Shown one piece after another: positions 39,420 through 48,183 of a stretch of DNA of 64,000 bases. The notes under the pieces were generated by a model. That model saw only the letters and a program-made list of their open reading frames with translations. It did no database searches and was not told the DNA's origin. The DNA comes from Kitasatospora aureofaciens (GTDB lineage Bacteria > Actinomycetota > Actinomycetes > Streptomycetales > Streptomycetaceae). The position numbers and the translations under genes were made by a program. The stretch lies in assembly GCF_019192735.1 (NCBI RefSeq), contig NZ_JAHTKP010000022.1:61568-125567 (forward strand), in the 5' to 3' direction. Within the stretch, counting starts at the first letter, position 1. Each line of letters starts with the position of its first letter.

Positions 39420-39506
39420 GGCAGCCCCAACGGCTCGGCTGATGGAACGTCAACCAGGCACAGTAGCCGAGCCGTCGGGCGCGGTCACCGGGGCTGCCCG
39501 GCCGAA

Positions 39507-40259
39507 TCAGCCGCGCAGGTGCGCGGCGAGCAGCTCCAGCACGGGCGGGGCCTGCTCGGTCAGGTAGAAGTGCCCGCCGGGGAAGACCCGCAGGTCGAAG
39601 GCGCCGGTGGTGTGCCGGGCCCACGGGGCGGCGTCATCGGCCGTCGCCCGTTCGTCGTCGTCCCCGACGAGGGCGGTGATCGGGTGCGGCACGATCGCGT
39701 CCGGCGCGCACTGGTAGGTCTCGATGGCCGTGTAGTCGGCCCGCAGTGCCGGGAGGATCAGGGCGCGCAGCTCCGGGTCGGCGAGAAGGCGTTCGTCGGT
39801 GCCGCCGAGCTCGCCGATGTGGGCGAGCAGCGCGTCGTCGGACAGCTGGTGCACCTCGGTCTCGCGGGGCCGGGAGGGCGCCCGGCCGGCCGAGACGAAG
39901 ATGTGCTCCGGCCCGGCCACGCCGTCCCGGGCGAAGCGGCGGGCGACCTCGAAGCACACCGCCGAGCCCAGACTGTGCCCGAACAGGGTGAGCGGCCGGT
40001 CCGCCCACGGCCGCAGTTCCTGGTACACCTGCTCCGCGAGCTCCTCCACCGAGTGGATCGTCGGTTCGGCGAACCGGTTCTGCCGGCCCGGGTACTGGAC
40101 GACGAGCACGTCGGCGTACGGGGACAGCGCGGTGGCGTAGTCGACGTAGAAGCTCGCGGAGCCGCCCGCGTGCGGGAAGAAGACGATCCGGGCGGGCGCG
40201 GAGTCGGCCGGGCGGAAGCGCCGGAACCACGGGCTGTCGACGGCGGCACTGCTGGGCAT
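39507..40259 (-). CDS. type II thioesterase (alpha/beta hydrolase)
   Basis: A 250-residue enzyme of the kind that clears mis-primed carrier proteins in NRPS and PKS lines. FFPHAGGSASFYVDYATALS opens the fold, the nucleophile Ser96 is in LFGHSLGSAV, and the catalytic His is in VFPGGHFYLTEQ; the Asp lies in ALVGDDDERATADD. It has no attached synthase, and no NRPS or PKS is in the window, so it is an orphan or belongs to a distant cluster. ATG at 40259 has AGGTCA upstream; ATG at 40274 (five residues longer) is also possible. Confidence 0.88.
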   Translation of the reverse strand: MPSSAAVDSPWFRRFRPADSAPARIVFFPHAGGSASFYVDYATALSPYADVLVVQYPGRQNRFAEPTIHSVEELAEQVYQELRPWADRPLTLFGHSLGSAVCFEVARRFARDGVAGPEHIFVSAGRAPSRPRETEVHQLSDDALLAHIGELGGTDERLLADPELRALILPALRADYTAIETYQCAPDAIVPHPITALVGDDDERATADDAAPWARHTTGAFDLRVFPGGHFYLTEQAPPVLELLAAHLRG

Positions 40260-40430
40260 GCGGGGTGACCTCATCTCCGGGATACGGACTCTGCCGCTCC
40301 CAGTCTTCCAGCTTCCCGGACCGCCCCCAGGGTCACCTCACGTCACTCCGTCACCACTCCTCCGACAGGTCGGGCTTCTCGGGCCCGTCCGGGTCCGTCA
40401 CCCAGCCGGCGGCGCGGGCGCTGCTCGGGG

Positions 40431-40967
40431 TCAGGAGCTGACGTATTGCTCCTGGGTCAGTTCGTGGACGCGGACGGGGCGGCCGGTGGCGGGGGTGATC
40501 GTCTCGCGTTCCACGCGCATGCCCAGCTTGGCCATGACGCGTTCCGACGCGACGTTGCCGATCTGGGCGATGCTGACGAGCCGGTCCAGGCCGCAGTCCT
40601 CGAAGGCGAAGCGGACGGCGGCGGTCGCCGCCTCGGTGGCGATGCCGAGGCCCCAGAACGGGCGGCCCAGCCGCCAGCCCACCTCGACGGCCGGCAGCAC
40701 CTCGGGCAGGAACCGGGGCACGGCGAGGCCGGTGAACCCAGCCAGTTCACCGGTCTCGCGAAGCTCGACGGCGAACAGGCCGAAGCCCTGCTCGTCCCAC
40801 AGGCGCTCGAACATCGCGGTGCGGACGCGGGTCTCCTCCTCGTCCAGCACTTGGCCGTCGCCGATCCACCGCATCACCTCGGGGTCCCCGTTCACGGCCG
40901 CCATCGGCGCCACATCCGCCTCGCGCCAGCGCCGGAGGAGCAGCCGGGGCGTCTCGATCGTCACCAT
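40431..40967 (-). CDS. GNAT acetyltransferase, RimJ/RimL type
   Basis: A 178-residue N-acetyltransferase. IETPRLLLRRWREADVAPMA is the standard start of the RimJ/RimL-like group, EVGWRLGRPFWGLGIATEAA is the acetyl-CoA loop, and NVASERVMAKLGM closes the fold. Targets may be protein N-termini, amino acids or antibiotics. Its ATG lies inside the end of the upstream methyltransferase gene (7-base overlap), or it starts at the next GTG (GTGA overlap). Translation is coupled to that gene. Confidence 0.87.
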   Translation of the reverse strand: MVTIETPRLLLRRWREADVAPMAAVNGDPEVMRWIGDGQVLDEEETRVRTAMFERLWDEQGFGLFAVELRETGELAGFTGLAVPRFLPEVLPAVEVGWRLGRPFWGLGIATEAATAAVRFAFEDCGLDRLVSIAQIGNVASERVMAKLGMRVERETITPATGRPVRVHELTQEQYVSS

Positions 40968-41548
40968 GCGGTCCGCTCCCGCTTCACGCCCAGAACGACG
41001 GAACCGGTGGGGGTGGTCAGCACCTCGGTGGCCTCCAGATCAGGATGGGTCAAGTAGTACAGCCGGAGTTCATCGACCTCGCCCTTGAAGAGGGGCGGCC
41101 AGGCGGGCGAGGGGGTGAAGTCGTCCAGGAGGAGCAGGCCCCCAGGCGCGAGGAGGTCGACGACGTGCCGGGGATCGTCGCGCTTGCCGCCGCCGTCGCA
41201 GAAGAAGACGTCGAAGGGTGCGTGCTCGTCCAACAGCCGCCAGTCGCCGGCGATCACACGCACGCGGTCGTCGTCAGCGAAGAGCGCGGCGGCGCTATGG
41301 GCAAGGCGCTCGTCACGCTCGGCGGTGACCAGCCGCGCACCGGCGCCGAGCCCGCTGAGCAGCCACGCCGTCCCGACCCCCGCCCCGGTCCCGCTCTCCG
41401 CGACCACCCCGGCGGGCTTGGAGGCTGCGGCCAGCGCGAGAAGCCGCCCCACCTCGGGGGTGCAGCTCCGCCCGAACCCGCTCGCCGTGGCGACCCGGTG
41501 GGCGGCCAACACGCGTGGCGGGACGACCCGTTGCGCACCGCTGAGCAT
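40961..41548 (-). CDS. O-methyltransferase-like SAM enzyme
   Basis: A 195-residue class I methyltransferase of the CCoAOMT/O-MT type. GVVAESGTGAGVGTAWLLSG is motif I, LVTAERDERLAHSAA motif II, and FDVFFCDGGGKRDDPRHVVD with GLLLLDDFTPSP the metal-binding part. It overlaps the GNAT gene and is probably co-transcribed. The substrate is unknown. ATG at 41548. Confidence 0.82.
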   Translation of the reverse strand: MLSGAQRVVPPRVLAAHRVATASGFGRSCTPEVGRLLALAAASKPAGVVAESGTGAGVGTAWLLSGLGAGARLVTAERDERLAHSAAALFADDDRVRVIAGDWRLLDEHAPFDVFFCDGGGKRDDPRHVVDLLAPGGLLLLDDFTPSPAWPPLFKGEVDELRLYYLTHPDLEATEVLTTPTGSVVLGVKRERTAW

Positions 41549-41644
41549 CTCCCGGCCCCCTTCCGTGAAGGCCTTGATCCTACCGTCAACTTGACCCAGC
41601 CGTAGACGACCGGGCTTGTGGGCAGATAGCAGATAATCGATTCC

Positions 41645-41666
41645 CCCCGGGCGTGAACGCCCGGGG
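41645..41666 (-). terminator. hairpin downstream of the P-loop protein gene
   Basis: CCCCGGGCG-TGAA-CGCCCGGGG is a perfect 9-bp stem with a tetraloop, 13-34 bases beyond the stop of the minus-strand P-loop gene. The sequence after it is AT-rich (GAATCGATTATCTGC). Confidence 0.65.
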
Positions 41667-41678
41667 TCCCTCGCTGGA

Positions 41679-42359
41679 TCACCCTGAACCGTATGGCCGC
41701 GCGGTGCCGCCGGCAGGCGGCTGGGCAGCCCCGGGCCCGAAGCGCACCGCCTCAGGGCGGGAGCGGGAGGCGGCGTCGAGGAGCAGCACGGACGCCGCCT
41801 CCGGCACCGGGGTCGGGGCTCCGGACCGGACGTGGCGGGTCAGGGCCGCCAGCAGGGCGTCCAGGCCGTGCCGGTGGCGGGCGAAGGTGCGGGGTGGGGC
41901 GTGGCGGCCGCGGGTGCGTTGGCCGTCGAGGGCGGTGGCGGGTCCGACGTCGAGCAGGACCAGGTGCAGTTCGCGCCCCTGCCGGGCCGCCTCGCGGGCG
42001 AGCCGGCGCCGCATCCAGGCCCGGCTGCCGCAGTCGTGGACGAGCAGGGGACCGCCGCGCCGGACCGAGGTGCGCAGCAGGCGGGCGTGTTCCAGCCGGG
42101 CCCACGGCCGGTAGACGGCGTACGGCAGGCTCGCGGGCATCACGGCTTCGCACGCCTCGTGCACGGCCCTCGGATCAACGGTCGCCACAGCCTGCCCGGA
42201 CCAGCGGCGCAGCAGCGTGCTCTTCCCCGCCCCCGGGAGGCCCGACACGACCACCACGGCATCCGCCGGATACCGCACCGTGAACGCCGGGCCGGCCGCG
42301 CCCCGCAGGTCGACGACGCCGTGCGGCACCGTCTCCGTTCCGTCCGTGGTGCTGTTCAT
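41679..42359 (-). CDS. P-loop NTPase/kinase-like protein
   Basis: A 226-residue ATP-binding protein. Walker A is VVVVSGLPGAGKSTLLRRW; an Asp-rich strand (LLVHDCGSRAWMRRRL) and LHLVLLDVGPATALDGQRTR with a nearby Arg lid resemble the zeta-toxin/chloramphenicol-phosphotransferase group of small kinases. The call rests mostly on Walker A. ATG at 42359 follows GGGGGGACC; the longer frame to 42431 would overlap the divergent ligase start. The C-terminal 30 residues are low-complexity. Confidence 0.7.
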   Translation of the reverse strand: MNSTTDGTETVPHGVVDLRGAAGPAFTVRYPADAVVVVSGLPGAGKSTLLRRWSGQAVATVDPRAVHEACEAVMPASLPYAVYRPWARLEHARLLRTSVRRGGPLLVHDCGSRAWMRRRLAREAARQGRELHLVLLDVGPATALDGQRTRGRHAPPRTFARHRHGLDALLAALTRHVRSGAPTPVPEAASVLLLDAASRSRPEAVRFGPGAAQPPAGGTARPYGSG

Positions 42360-42465
42360 CGGTCCCCCCGTTCGTACTCGGACGGGAACCCTAGCAACCC
42401 AGCCCGCAGAGCCTAGGGTGGCCTCCGACATGATGGATCGTCAGCAGGCGGAGAGAGGGCAGAAC

Positions 42466-44007
42466 GTGACCGCGACCCCGACGTACACCGGGCTGGTACT
42501 CGCAGGGCTGGCGCGTGATCCGGGGCGGGTGGCGATCCGTTGCGACGATCGGGCCCTCACCGCGCAGGACTGCCTGGACGCCGTGTACCGCCTGGCGCGG
42601 GCGCTGGACGGGGCCGGGCTGCGACGCGGGGACGGGGTGACGGTGCTGGCCGGGAACCGGCCGGAGACGGTGCTGGTGCGGCTGGCCGCGAATCTGCTGG
42701 GGTGCCGGGTGGCGATGCTGTACCTGGACCGCCCGGTCGCCGACCAGGTGGCGATGGCCGAGAACGCCCGCACGGCGGCGCTCGTCTTCGATCCGGCCGG
42801 GCTGGGGACCGTCGCCGCCCACATCGCCCGGGCGCTCCCCTCCGCCGGCCTGTTCGCGCTCGGCCCGACGGCCCTCGGCACGGACCTCCTGGAGCTCGCC
42901 GCGCCCCTCTCCCCCGCGCCGCTGCCGCCCCGCTTCCGGCCCGAGGACGTGATGGCGGTGCGCTTCACGGGCGGGTCCACCGGCCGGCCGAAGGGGGTGC
43001 TGCGCCGGTTCGCCCGGCCGCCGAGACCGGAGTTGGTGGCGGCGTCGGTGTTCCTGCTCTGTACGGCGCTGTGCCACGGCGGCGGGACGACGGCGGACCT
43101 GGCGCTGGCGGCGGGTGGCACGGTGGTGCTGCAGGAGGGGTTCGCCGCCGACGCGGTGCTGGCGGCGGTGGAGCGGTTCGGGGTGTCGCGGGTGTACCTG
43201 CCGCCGCATCTGCTGTACCGGGTGCTGGATCATCCGATGCTGTCGCGGACGGACCTGGGGAGCCTGCGCCGCGTCTCGTACACGGGCTGTCCGGCGTCCC
43301 CGCAGCGGCTGGCGGAGGCGACCCGCCGGCTGGGGCGGGTCCTGTACCAGACGTACAGCCTGACGGAGTGCGGGCCGGTGACCAGGCTGACCCCGGACGA
43401 GCATCTGGACCCGCGGCTGCTGACCACCGCCGGGCGCCCGTTCCCGGACACGGACGTGCGGATCCTGGACGAGGGCGGCACTCCGCTGCCGCCGGGCCGG
43501 ACCGGGGAGATCTGCGTCCGCACCCCGACGGCGATGCAGGGCTACTGGGAGAACCCGGAGTTGACGGCGCAGGTGCTGCGGGACGGCTGGCTGCACACCG
43601 GGGATCTGGGCAGCCTGGACGCGGCGGGCTATCTGACGGTGGTCGGGCGGCGCGAGCGGATGGCGATCGTGGACGCGCACAACGTGTTCCCGAGGGACGT
43701 GGAGGGACCGCTGCTCGCGCACCCGGAGGTCCGGGAGGCGGTGATGTTCGCGACGACGGGGCCGGACCGGCTGGAGCGGGTGCACGCAGCGGTGACGACG
43801 GCGCCGGGCGCGCGGGTGACGGAAGAGCAGTTGCACCGGTGGGTGCGGGAGCGGAGCGGTCCGCTCTGCGCGCCGTCGTCGATTCTCGTGTTGCCGGGGA
43901 TTCCGCTCGGCGAGACCGGGAAGCCGGATCTGGGCGCCCTGCGTGCGCTGGTGGACGGCCCGACAGGGTACGCGTCCGCCACCCCGGGGGCGCGCGGAAG
44001 GATGTAA
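42466..44007 (+). CDS. AMP-forming acyl-CoA synthetase/ligase family enzyme
   Basis: A 513-residue adenylating enzyme. The phosphate loop is VRFTGGSTGRPKGVLRRF, SYTGCPASPQRLAEATRRLG and YQTYSLTECGPVTRL are the A4-A5 region, LHTGDLGSLDAAGYLTVVGR is A7-A8, and the catalytic Lys is in PLGETGKPDL. It activates a carboxylic acid as acyl-AMP, often for CoA or carrier loading; substrate not predictable. GTG at 42466 follows GAGAGAGGG at good spacing; ATGs at 42430 and 42433 have poor sites. With the orphan thioesterase and monooxygenase it hints at small-molecule tailoring, but no carrier protein gene is present. Confidence 0.87.
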   Translation: MTATPTYTGLVLAGLARDPGRVAIRCDDRALTAQDCLDAVYRLARALDGAGLRRGDGVTVLAGNRPETVLVRLAANLLGCRVAMLYLDRPVADQVAMAENARTAALVFDPAGLGTVAAHIARALPSAGLFALGPTALGTDLLELAAPLSPAPLPPRFRPEDVMAVRFTGGSTGRPKGVLRRFARPPRPELVAASVFLLCTALCHGGGTTADLALAAGGTVVLQEGFAADAVLAAVERFGVSRVYLPPHLLYRVLDHPMLSRTDLGSLRRVSYTGCPASPQRLAEATRRLGRVLYQTYSLTECGPVTRLTPDEHLDPRLLTTAGRPFPDTDVRILDEGGTPLPPGRTGEICVRTPTAMQGYWENPELTAQVLRDGWLHTGDLGSLDAAGYLTVVGRRERMAIVDAHNVFPRDVEGPLLAHPEVREAVMFATTGPDRLERVHAAVTTAPGARVTEEQLHRWVRERSGPLCAPSSILVLPGIPLGETGKPDLGALRALVDGPTGYASATPGARGRM

Positions 44008-44158
44008 CGCGCCCCACCGATGCTTCGAGCGCCCGCGCGGGCGACCTCTCGCGCGGCGGTCGGCGGGAAGAACCGCCCTTGGACACTCGACCGTGCGAAG
44101 CGAAGTGCCGATAGATCCCCGGCGGCGTTCCCTCGCACCGTCCCCAGGAGGCACTTCC

Positions 44159-44338
44159 GTGACCTGGCTACGCGTCCTGACCGCAGTCGGCATCCTCGCC
44201 GTGGCGGCCAGTGCCCTGCTCGTCTTCGCTCTCTGTACCGCCGCCGCCCACGGTGAACGCGCGGGAACCGACGCGCCCGACCTCCGCGAGGAAGCCGAGC
44301 GCAGCGGGCTCTTCCAACGGATGGGCGGCGATTGCTAG
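44159..44338 (+). CDS. small single-pass membrane protein
   Basis: A 59-residue protein with one N-terminal hydrophobic helix (VLTAVGILAVAASALLVFAL) and a short charged tail (DLREEAERSGLFQRMGG). GTG at 44159 has AGGAGG eight bases upstream, so it is likely real despite its size. It lies convergent to the ABC ATPase gene. No family is recognised. Confidence 0.6.
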   Translation: MTWLRVLTAVGILAVAASALLVFALCTAAAHGERAGTDAPDLREEAERSGLFQRMGGDC

Positions 44339-44357
44339 CGGCGAGGGCCGGCGCCGA

Positions 44358-45344
44358 TCAGTGCCCGGCCAGGTCGTCCGGCCGGACCTCGATGTGGTCG
44401 GCCGCGAGGTCGACCGCCACCCGGTGCTCCATGCCGAGCGCCTCCAGGAACTTGACGGGCAGCTGAACCCGCCCGGTACGGTCCAGCATCACGTACTCGC
44501 GCTCGTTGACCGACTCCTCGCCGTGCTCGTCCGTCACCGTGCGGCGCAGCACCTCGCTGCTGGTGCGGCCGTCGCGGATGGCGACGGTGCGGCGGACCTC
44601 GCCGGCCACCATCGGGTCGTGGGTGACGATGACGACGGTGGCGCCGAGTTCGCGGTTCACGGTGCGGAAGGCCTCGAAGATCACCGCGCCGGTCTCGGAG
44701 TCCAACTCGCCGGTGGGCTCGTCGGCGAGCAGCACCGGCGGGTTGTTGGCCATCGCCACCGCGATGGCGACGCGCTGCTGCTGGCCGCCGGACAGCTCGT
44801 TGGGGCGGCGGTGGGCGAGGTCGCCGATCTCCAGCGCCGCCATCAACTCGGCCACCCGGGCGGCCTGCTGGGCCCGGCCGGCCCCGGCGCGCCGGCCGCG
44901 CAGCTGCATCGGCAGGGCGATGTTCTCGGCGGCGGTGAGGAAGGGCAGCAGGTTGCGGGCGGTCTGCTGCCAGATGAAGCCGACGACCTCGCGGCGGTAG
45001 CGCAGCCGTTCCCGGACGGACATCTCCAGCAGGTCGCACCCGGCGACGGTCGCCGTGCCGGCGGTGGGGACGTCGAGCCCGGCCAGGATGGTGAGCAGGG
45101 TCGACTTGCCGCTGCCGGAGGCGCCGACGAGGGCGACCAGGTCGCCCTGGTCGATGGTCAGTTCCAGGCCCTGGAGCGCCTGGACCTCGATCCCCTCGGC
45201 GCTGAAGATCCGGACCAGGCGGTCGCAGACGATGGCCGCGCCGGCGCCGTACGCCTTGGGCGAGGCGGCGGCGAGGGCCCGCTGCTGGAGCTCCTGGAGG
45301 GTGGGGGCCTCTGCGACCGTCCGCTCCTGGGGGGTGCTCTTCAC
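44358..45344 (-). CDS. MacB/LolD-type ABC ATPase with C-terminal AbrB-like domain
   Basis: A 328-residue ATPase. Walker A is VALVGASGSGKSTLL, the signature is ELSGGQQQRVAIAVAMANNP, Walker B is VLLADEPTGELDSE, and the switch His is in VIVTHDPM. Beyond the normal end (about residue 275) it has 50 more residues with YVMLDRTGRVQLPVKFLEAL followed by VAVDLAADHIEVRP, which reads like a SpoVT/AbrB swapped-hairpin domain (DxxGRVxLPxxxxxxLG). AbrB domains bind DNA or dimerise proteins, so the fusion may link transport to regulation. It ends the operon of two FtsX-type permeases. Confidence 0.87.
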   Translation of the reverse strand: MKSTPQERTVAEAPTLQELQQRALAAASPKAYGAGAAIVCDRLVRIFSAEGIEVQALQGLELTIDQGDLVALVGASGSGKSTLLTILAGLDVPTAGTATVAGCDLLEMSVRERLRYRREVVGFIWQQTARNLLPFLTAAENIALPMQLRGRRAGAGRAQQAARVAELMAALEIGDLAHRRPNELSGGQQQRVAIAVAMANNPPVLLADEPTGELDSETGAVIFEAFRTVNRELGATVVIVTHDPMVAGEVRRTVAIRDGRTSSEVLRRTVTDEHGEESVNEREYVMLDRTGRVQLPVKFLEALGMEHRVAVDLAADHIEVRPDDLAGH

Positions 45345-45393
45345 CGCTCGTCTCCCATCTCGGTCACAACATCGGTCACAACAGCGGTCAGGT

Positions 45394-48183
45394 TCATCGC
45401 TGGTCCCCCGCCCGCAGTTCGGCGGCGATCTGGCGCCGCCCGGAGACGACAGTCTCCACCACCACGCCCGCGCAGACCACGAGCGTCAACCCGGCCGTGG
45501 GCAGCAGCACCGGCAGCAGGTCGGGCGTCAGCTGGTCCCCGACGTGGACGCCGACCAGCGCCGACAGGTCGAACGCGGGGCCGAGCAGGCCGACCGCCGC
45601 GAGCGCGACCAGGGCGCCGCCGAGGGCCGCGGCCAGGGTCTGCGGCAGGGCCTCGGCGACGATGAGCGCGAGCCCCTGCCGGGGCCGCAGGCCCATGGTG
45701 CGCAGCCGGGCGAGCACCGCCGCGCGGTCGGGGGCGGCCCGGAAGAGCGTCAACAGGACGGCGAGCAGGGCGAATCCGGCGGCGGCGCCGACCGAGGACC
45801 AGAACAGCCGCCCGGCCGAGCGCTGGAGCGGGTCGGCGGCGAGGTCGGCGGCCACCTTGGCGCTGGTGCGCACGGTGTAGCCGCCGGGCAGCGCGTTCGG
45901 GTCCCGGTTCTCGGTCTGGGCCGCCTCCCGGATCACCTTGGCGAGGCCGACGGCGCTGGTGACGCCCCGGTCCCGGACCAGGTCGGCGAACTGCGCGGCG
46001 TTGATGTCGCCGACGCCGAACCAGCCGTTGAGCCGCTTGAGTTCGGGGAGCCGCGCGGCGGCCGGGCCGGCCGGCAGGACGAGGAACGGCTGCAGGGAGT
46101 CCGGGAGGGCGGGGGTGGCGTCGACGCGCCCGGCCGGGGTCGTCAGCAGTTCGCCGCCGCTGGGGGTGCGCAGCCGGTACGGCCGGCCGGACAGCTTCTG
46201 GCCGAGCGCGCTGCTGACCAGGGCGGGCACCGGGGTGTCGGGGCCGCCGGGGGTGCCGGCCAGCACGGCCGGGTCGAACTCGCCGACCCCGACGGTGCGG
46301 GCGATCTCGGCGTAGGCCGTCGGGTCCACGACCACGAGGGTGACCCGTGTGGAGTCGATGTCGGTGCCGATGAGGAAGGTCTGCGTCTCGGTCCAAACCC
46401 CGGTGGCGGCGCGGACGCCCGGCAGCGCGGCGGCGGCCGGGGCGAACGCATCCGGCAGGGTGGCGTCGGGAGGGAGGGCGAGCGAGACGTCGCCCCCGAC
46501 TGCGACCCGCGCGGCGCCCGTCCGGACGCCGTCCACGTCGCTGAGGACGGTGGCCCCGAAGCCGGCGGTGGTGACGGCGATCAGCAGGGCCAGCAGCGGG
46601 AGCACGGAGGGCCGGCGGCGGCCCGAAGTGTCGCGGGCGGCGCGGGCCAGGCCGAGGAAGCCGACCAGGCCGCGCCCGCGTCCGGCGAGGGCGGCAAGCC
46701 AGCCGACCGCGATCGGCTGGATCCGGGCCAACAGGACGCCACCGGAGAGCGCGAGCAGCAGCGGGGCAGCGACCAGCAGCGGGTCCACGCCGGTGCCGGC
46801 GGGGGCGACGCCGCGTCGGCGGACCTCCGCCACGGCGGCGGCCGTGAGCACCAGGACGAGGAGTTCGCCGACGACGCGGCGCCGCCCGCCCGGGGCGCGC
46901 GGCGCGGACCAGAGCAGCGCGGCCCGGGCCGGGGAGGCCAGCAGGGCGAGCAGGGCGGTCACGGCGGCGGCGAGCACGGCCCCGCCCCAGCGGGGGGTGG
47001 GCAGCAGCACCAGGGCGAGGGTGGTGGCGAGCACGGCGGCGGGCAGGACGGTCACCGCGCCCTCGCCGAGCAGGCGCAGCAGCACGCCGCCGCGGGAGCC
47101 GCCGCGGGCCTGGAGCAGCCGCAGCTCGGCGGTGCGCCGGTCGGTGACGAGGGCGGCGGCCAGACAGAGCACCACGGTGGCGACGCCGGCCACACCGGCC
47201 GGGCCGATCGCGGCGAGCGGTGCCGCGGCCTCGTACCGGGCGGTGGCCCGGGTGAAGACGCCGGGCAGGGAGGAGTTGACGGTCAGCTTGGCCCGGCCGG
47301 TGTCGCGTTGGAGCGCGGTGGCGCCGGGGCCCGCCATGTAGGAGCCGACGGCGTCGCGGATCTCGCCGAGTCGGTCGGCGCGCGGCGCACCGGTGTCGAG
47401 GGGCATCCGCCAGAAGTCACTGGCGCCGTTGCCCCAGGCGAAGAGCGCGTCCAGGGCCGTTCCGTCGGCGATGCCGCTGGTCTTCCACAGCAGTCCCTCC
47501 ACGCACGCGTGGGTCGGGCAGGGCAGGTCGCTCCAGTACGGATCGTCGGGGTCGTTGGCGCGGTAGAGGCCGACCACCTTGGTGCGGAGGGGGCCTTTCA
47601 CCTCCTCACCGTTGTCGAGGACGTCGCCGAGCCTGATGCCGATGGTCTCGGCGGCGGACTTGCTGATCGCGATCGGCAGCGGTTCGCCGGGGGCCGCCGG
47701 GCCCGGCCAGGCGCCGTCGGTCAGCGTCGCGTGGTCGGCGAAGCCGTGCAGGTACAGCGCGCCGAGCTTGGGCGGTGATTCGCTCAGGCGGGCCAGGCCG
47801 GGGTTGAGCATCGGGCGGGAGTGGTTGGCACTCATGCCGAAGACCGGGCCGGACGGGGCGAGCGGCAGGTCCCGGCCGATCCGGGCCGTCAGCTTCCCCT
47901 TCACGGAGTCGAGCGAGTCGGCGTTCTCGTCACGCTGCGGCGGGGCCGTGGCGACCAGGCTGGTCGCCGGGATGCCGCGGTCGTGCAGGAACCGGCGCAG
48001 CGCGTCGTCCGCGCCGCGGTCGACGGCGCGCGGGAAGGCCGCCGCCAGGAAGACGGTGCCGAACGCGAGCGCCGCCATGAGCAGCGCGGCCAGCGGCGTC
48101 GCGCGCAGGCGGGTCCGCACCCACGGCGCGGGGCGGTGGTCGGTCCGGGGGCGGGGCACGGTGGTGCCGGCCTTGGCGGTCAC
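45394..48183 (-). CDS. FtsX-like ABC permease, large
   Basis: A 929-residue membrane protein with two FtsX-type blocks. An N-terminal TM (PLAALLMAALAFGTVFLAAA) precedes a long extracytoplasmic domain with two Cys (DLPCPTHACVEG), then TM blocks around 330-560 and a C-terminal three-TM FtsX domain (FWSSVGAAAGFALLAVLLTL). Many Arg and Gly between TM regions. GTG at 48183 overlaps the stop of the upstream permease gene (GTGA). With the ATPase downstream it forms a MacB-like complex that may act mechanically on the envelope rather than as a simple exporter. Confidence 0.85.
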   Translation of the reverse strand: MTAKAGTTVPRPRTDHRPAPWVRTRLRATPLAALLMAALAFGTVFLAAAFPRAVDRGADDALRRFLHDRGIPATSLVATAPPQRDENADSLDSVKGKLTARIGRDLPLAPSGPVFGMSANHSRPMLNPGLARLSESPPKLGALYLHGFADHATLTDGAWPGPAAPGEPLPIAISKSAAETIGIRLGDVLDNGEEVKGPLRTKVVGLYRANDPDDPYWSDLPCPTHACVEGLLWKTSGIADGTALDALFAWGNGASDFWRMPLDTGAPRADRLGEIRDAVGSYMAGPGATALQRDTGRAKLTVNSSLPGVFTRATARYEAAAPLAAIGPAGVAGVATVVLCLAAALVTDRRTAELRLLQARGGSRGGVLLRLLGEGAVTVLPAAVLATTLALVLLPTPRWGGAVLAAAVTALLALLASPARAALLWSAPRAPGGRRRVVGELLVLVLTAAAVAEVRRRGVAPAGTGVDPLLVAAPLLLALSGGVLLARIQPIAVGWLAALAGRGRGLVGFLGLARAARDTSGRRRPSVLPLLALLIAVTTAGFGATVLSDVDGVRTGAARVAVGGDVSLALPPDATLPDAFAPAAAALPGVRAATGVWTETQTFLIGTDIDSTRVTLVVVDPTAYAEIARTVGVGEFDPAVLAGTPGGPDTPVPALVSSALGQKLSGRPYRLRTPSGGELLTTPAGRVDATPALPDSLQPFLVLPAGPAAARLPELKRLNGWFGVGDINAAQFADLVRDRGVTSAVGLAKVIREAAQTENRDPNALPGGYTVRTSAKVAADLAADPLQRSAGRLFWSSVGAAAGFALLAVLLTLFRAAPDRAAVLARLRTMGLRPRQGLALIVAEALPQTLAAALGGALVALAAVGLLGPAFDLSALVGVHVGDQLTPDLLPVLLPTAGLTLVVCAGVVVETVVSGRRQIAAELRAGDQR

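Noticed and set aside
38169..44007. Complete secondary-metabolite cluster
   Set aside because: No NRPS, PKS, terpene synthase, RiPP precursor or carrier protein gene was found; only accessory enzymes are present.
45055..47778. Plus-strand open frame of 907 codons
   Set aside because: Antisense to the ABC ATPase and permease; the composition is that of a shadow frame.
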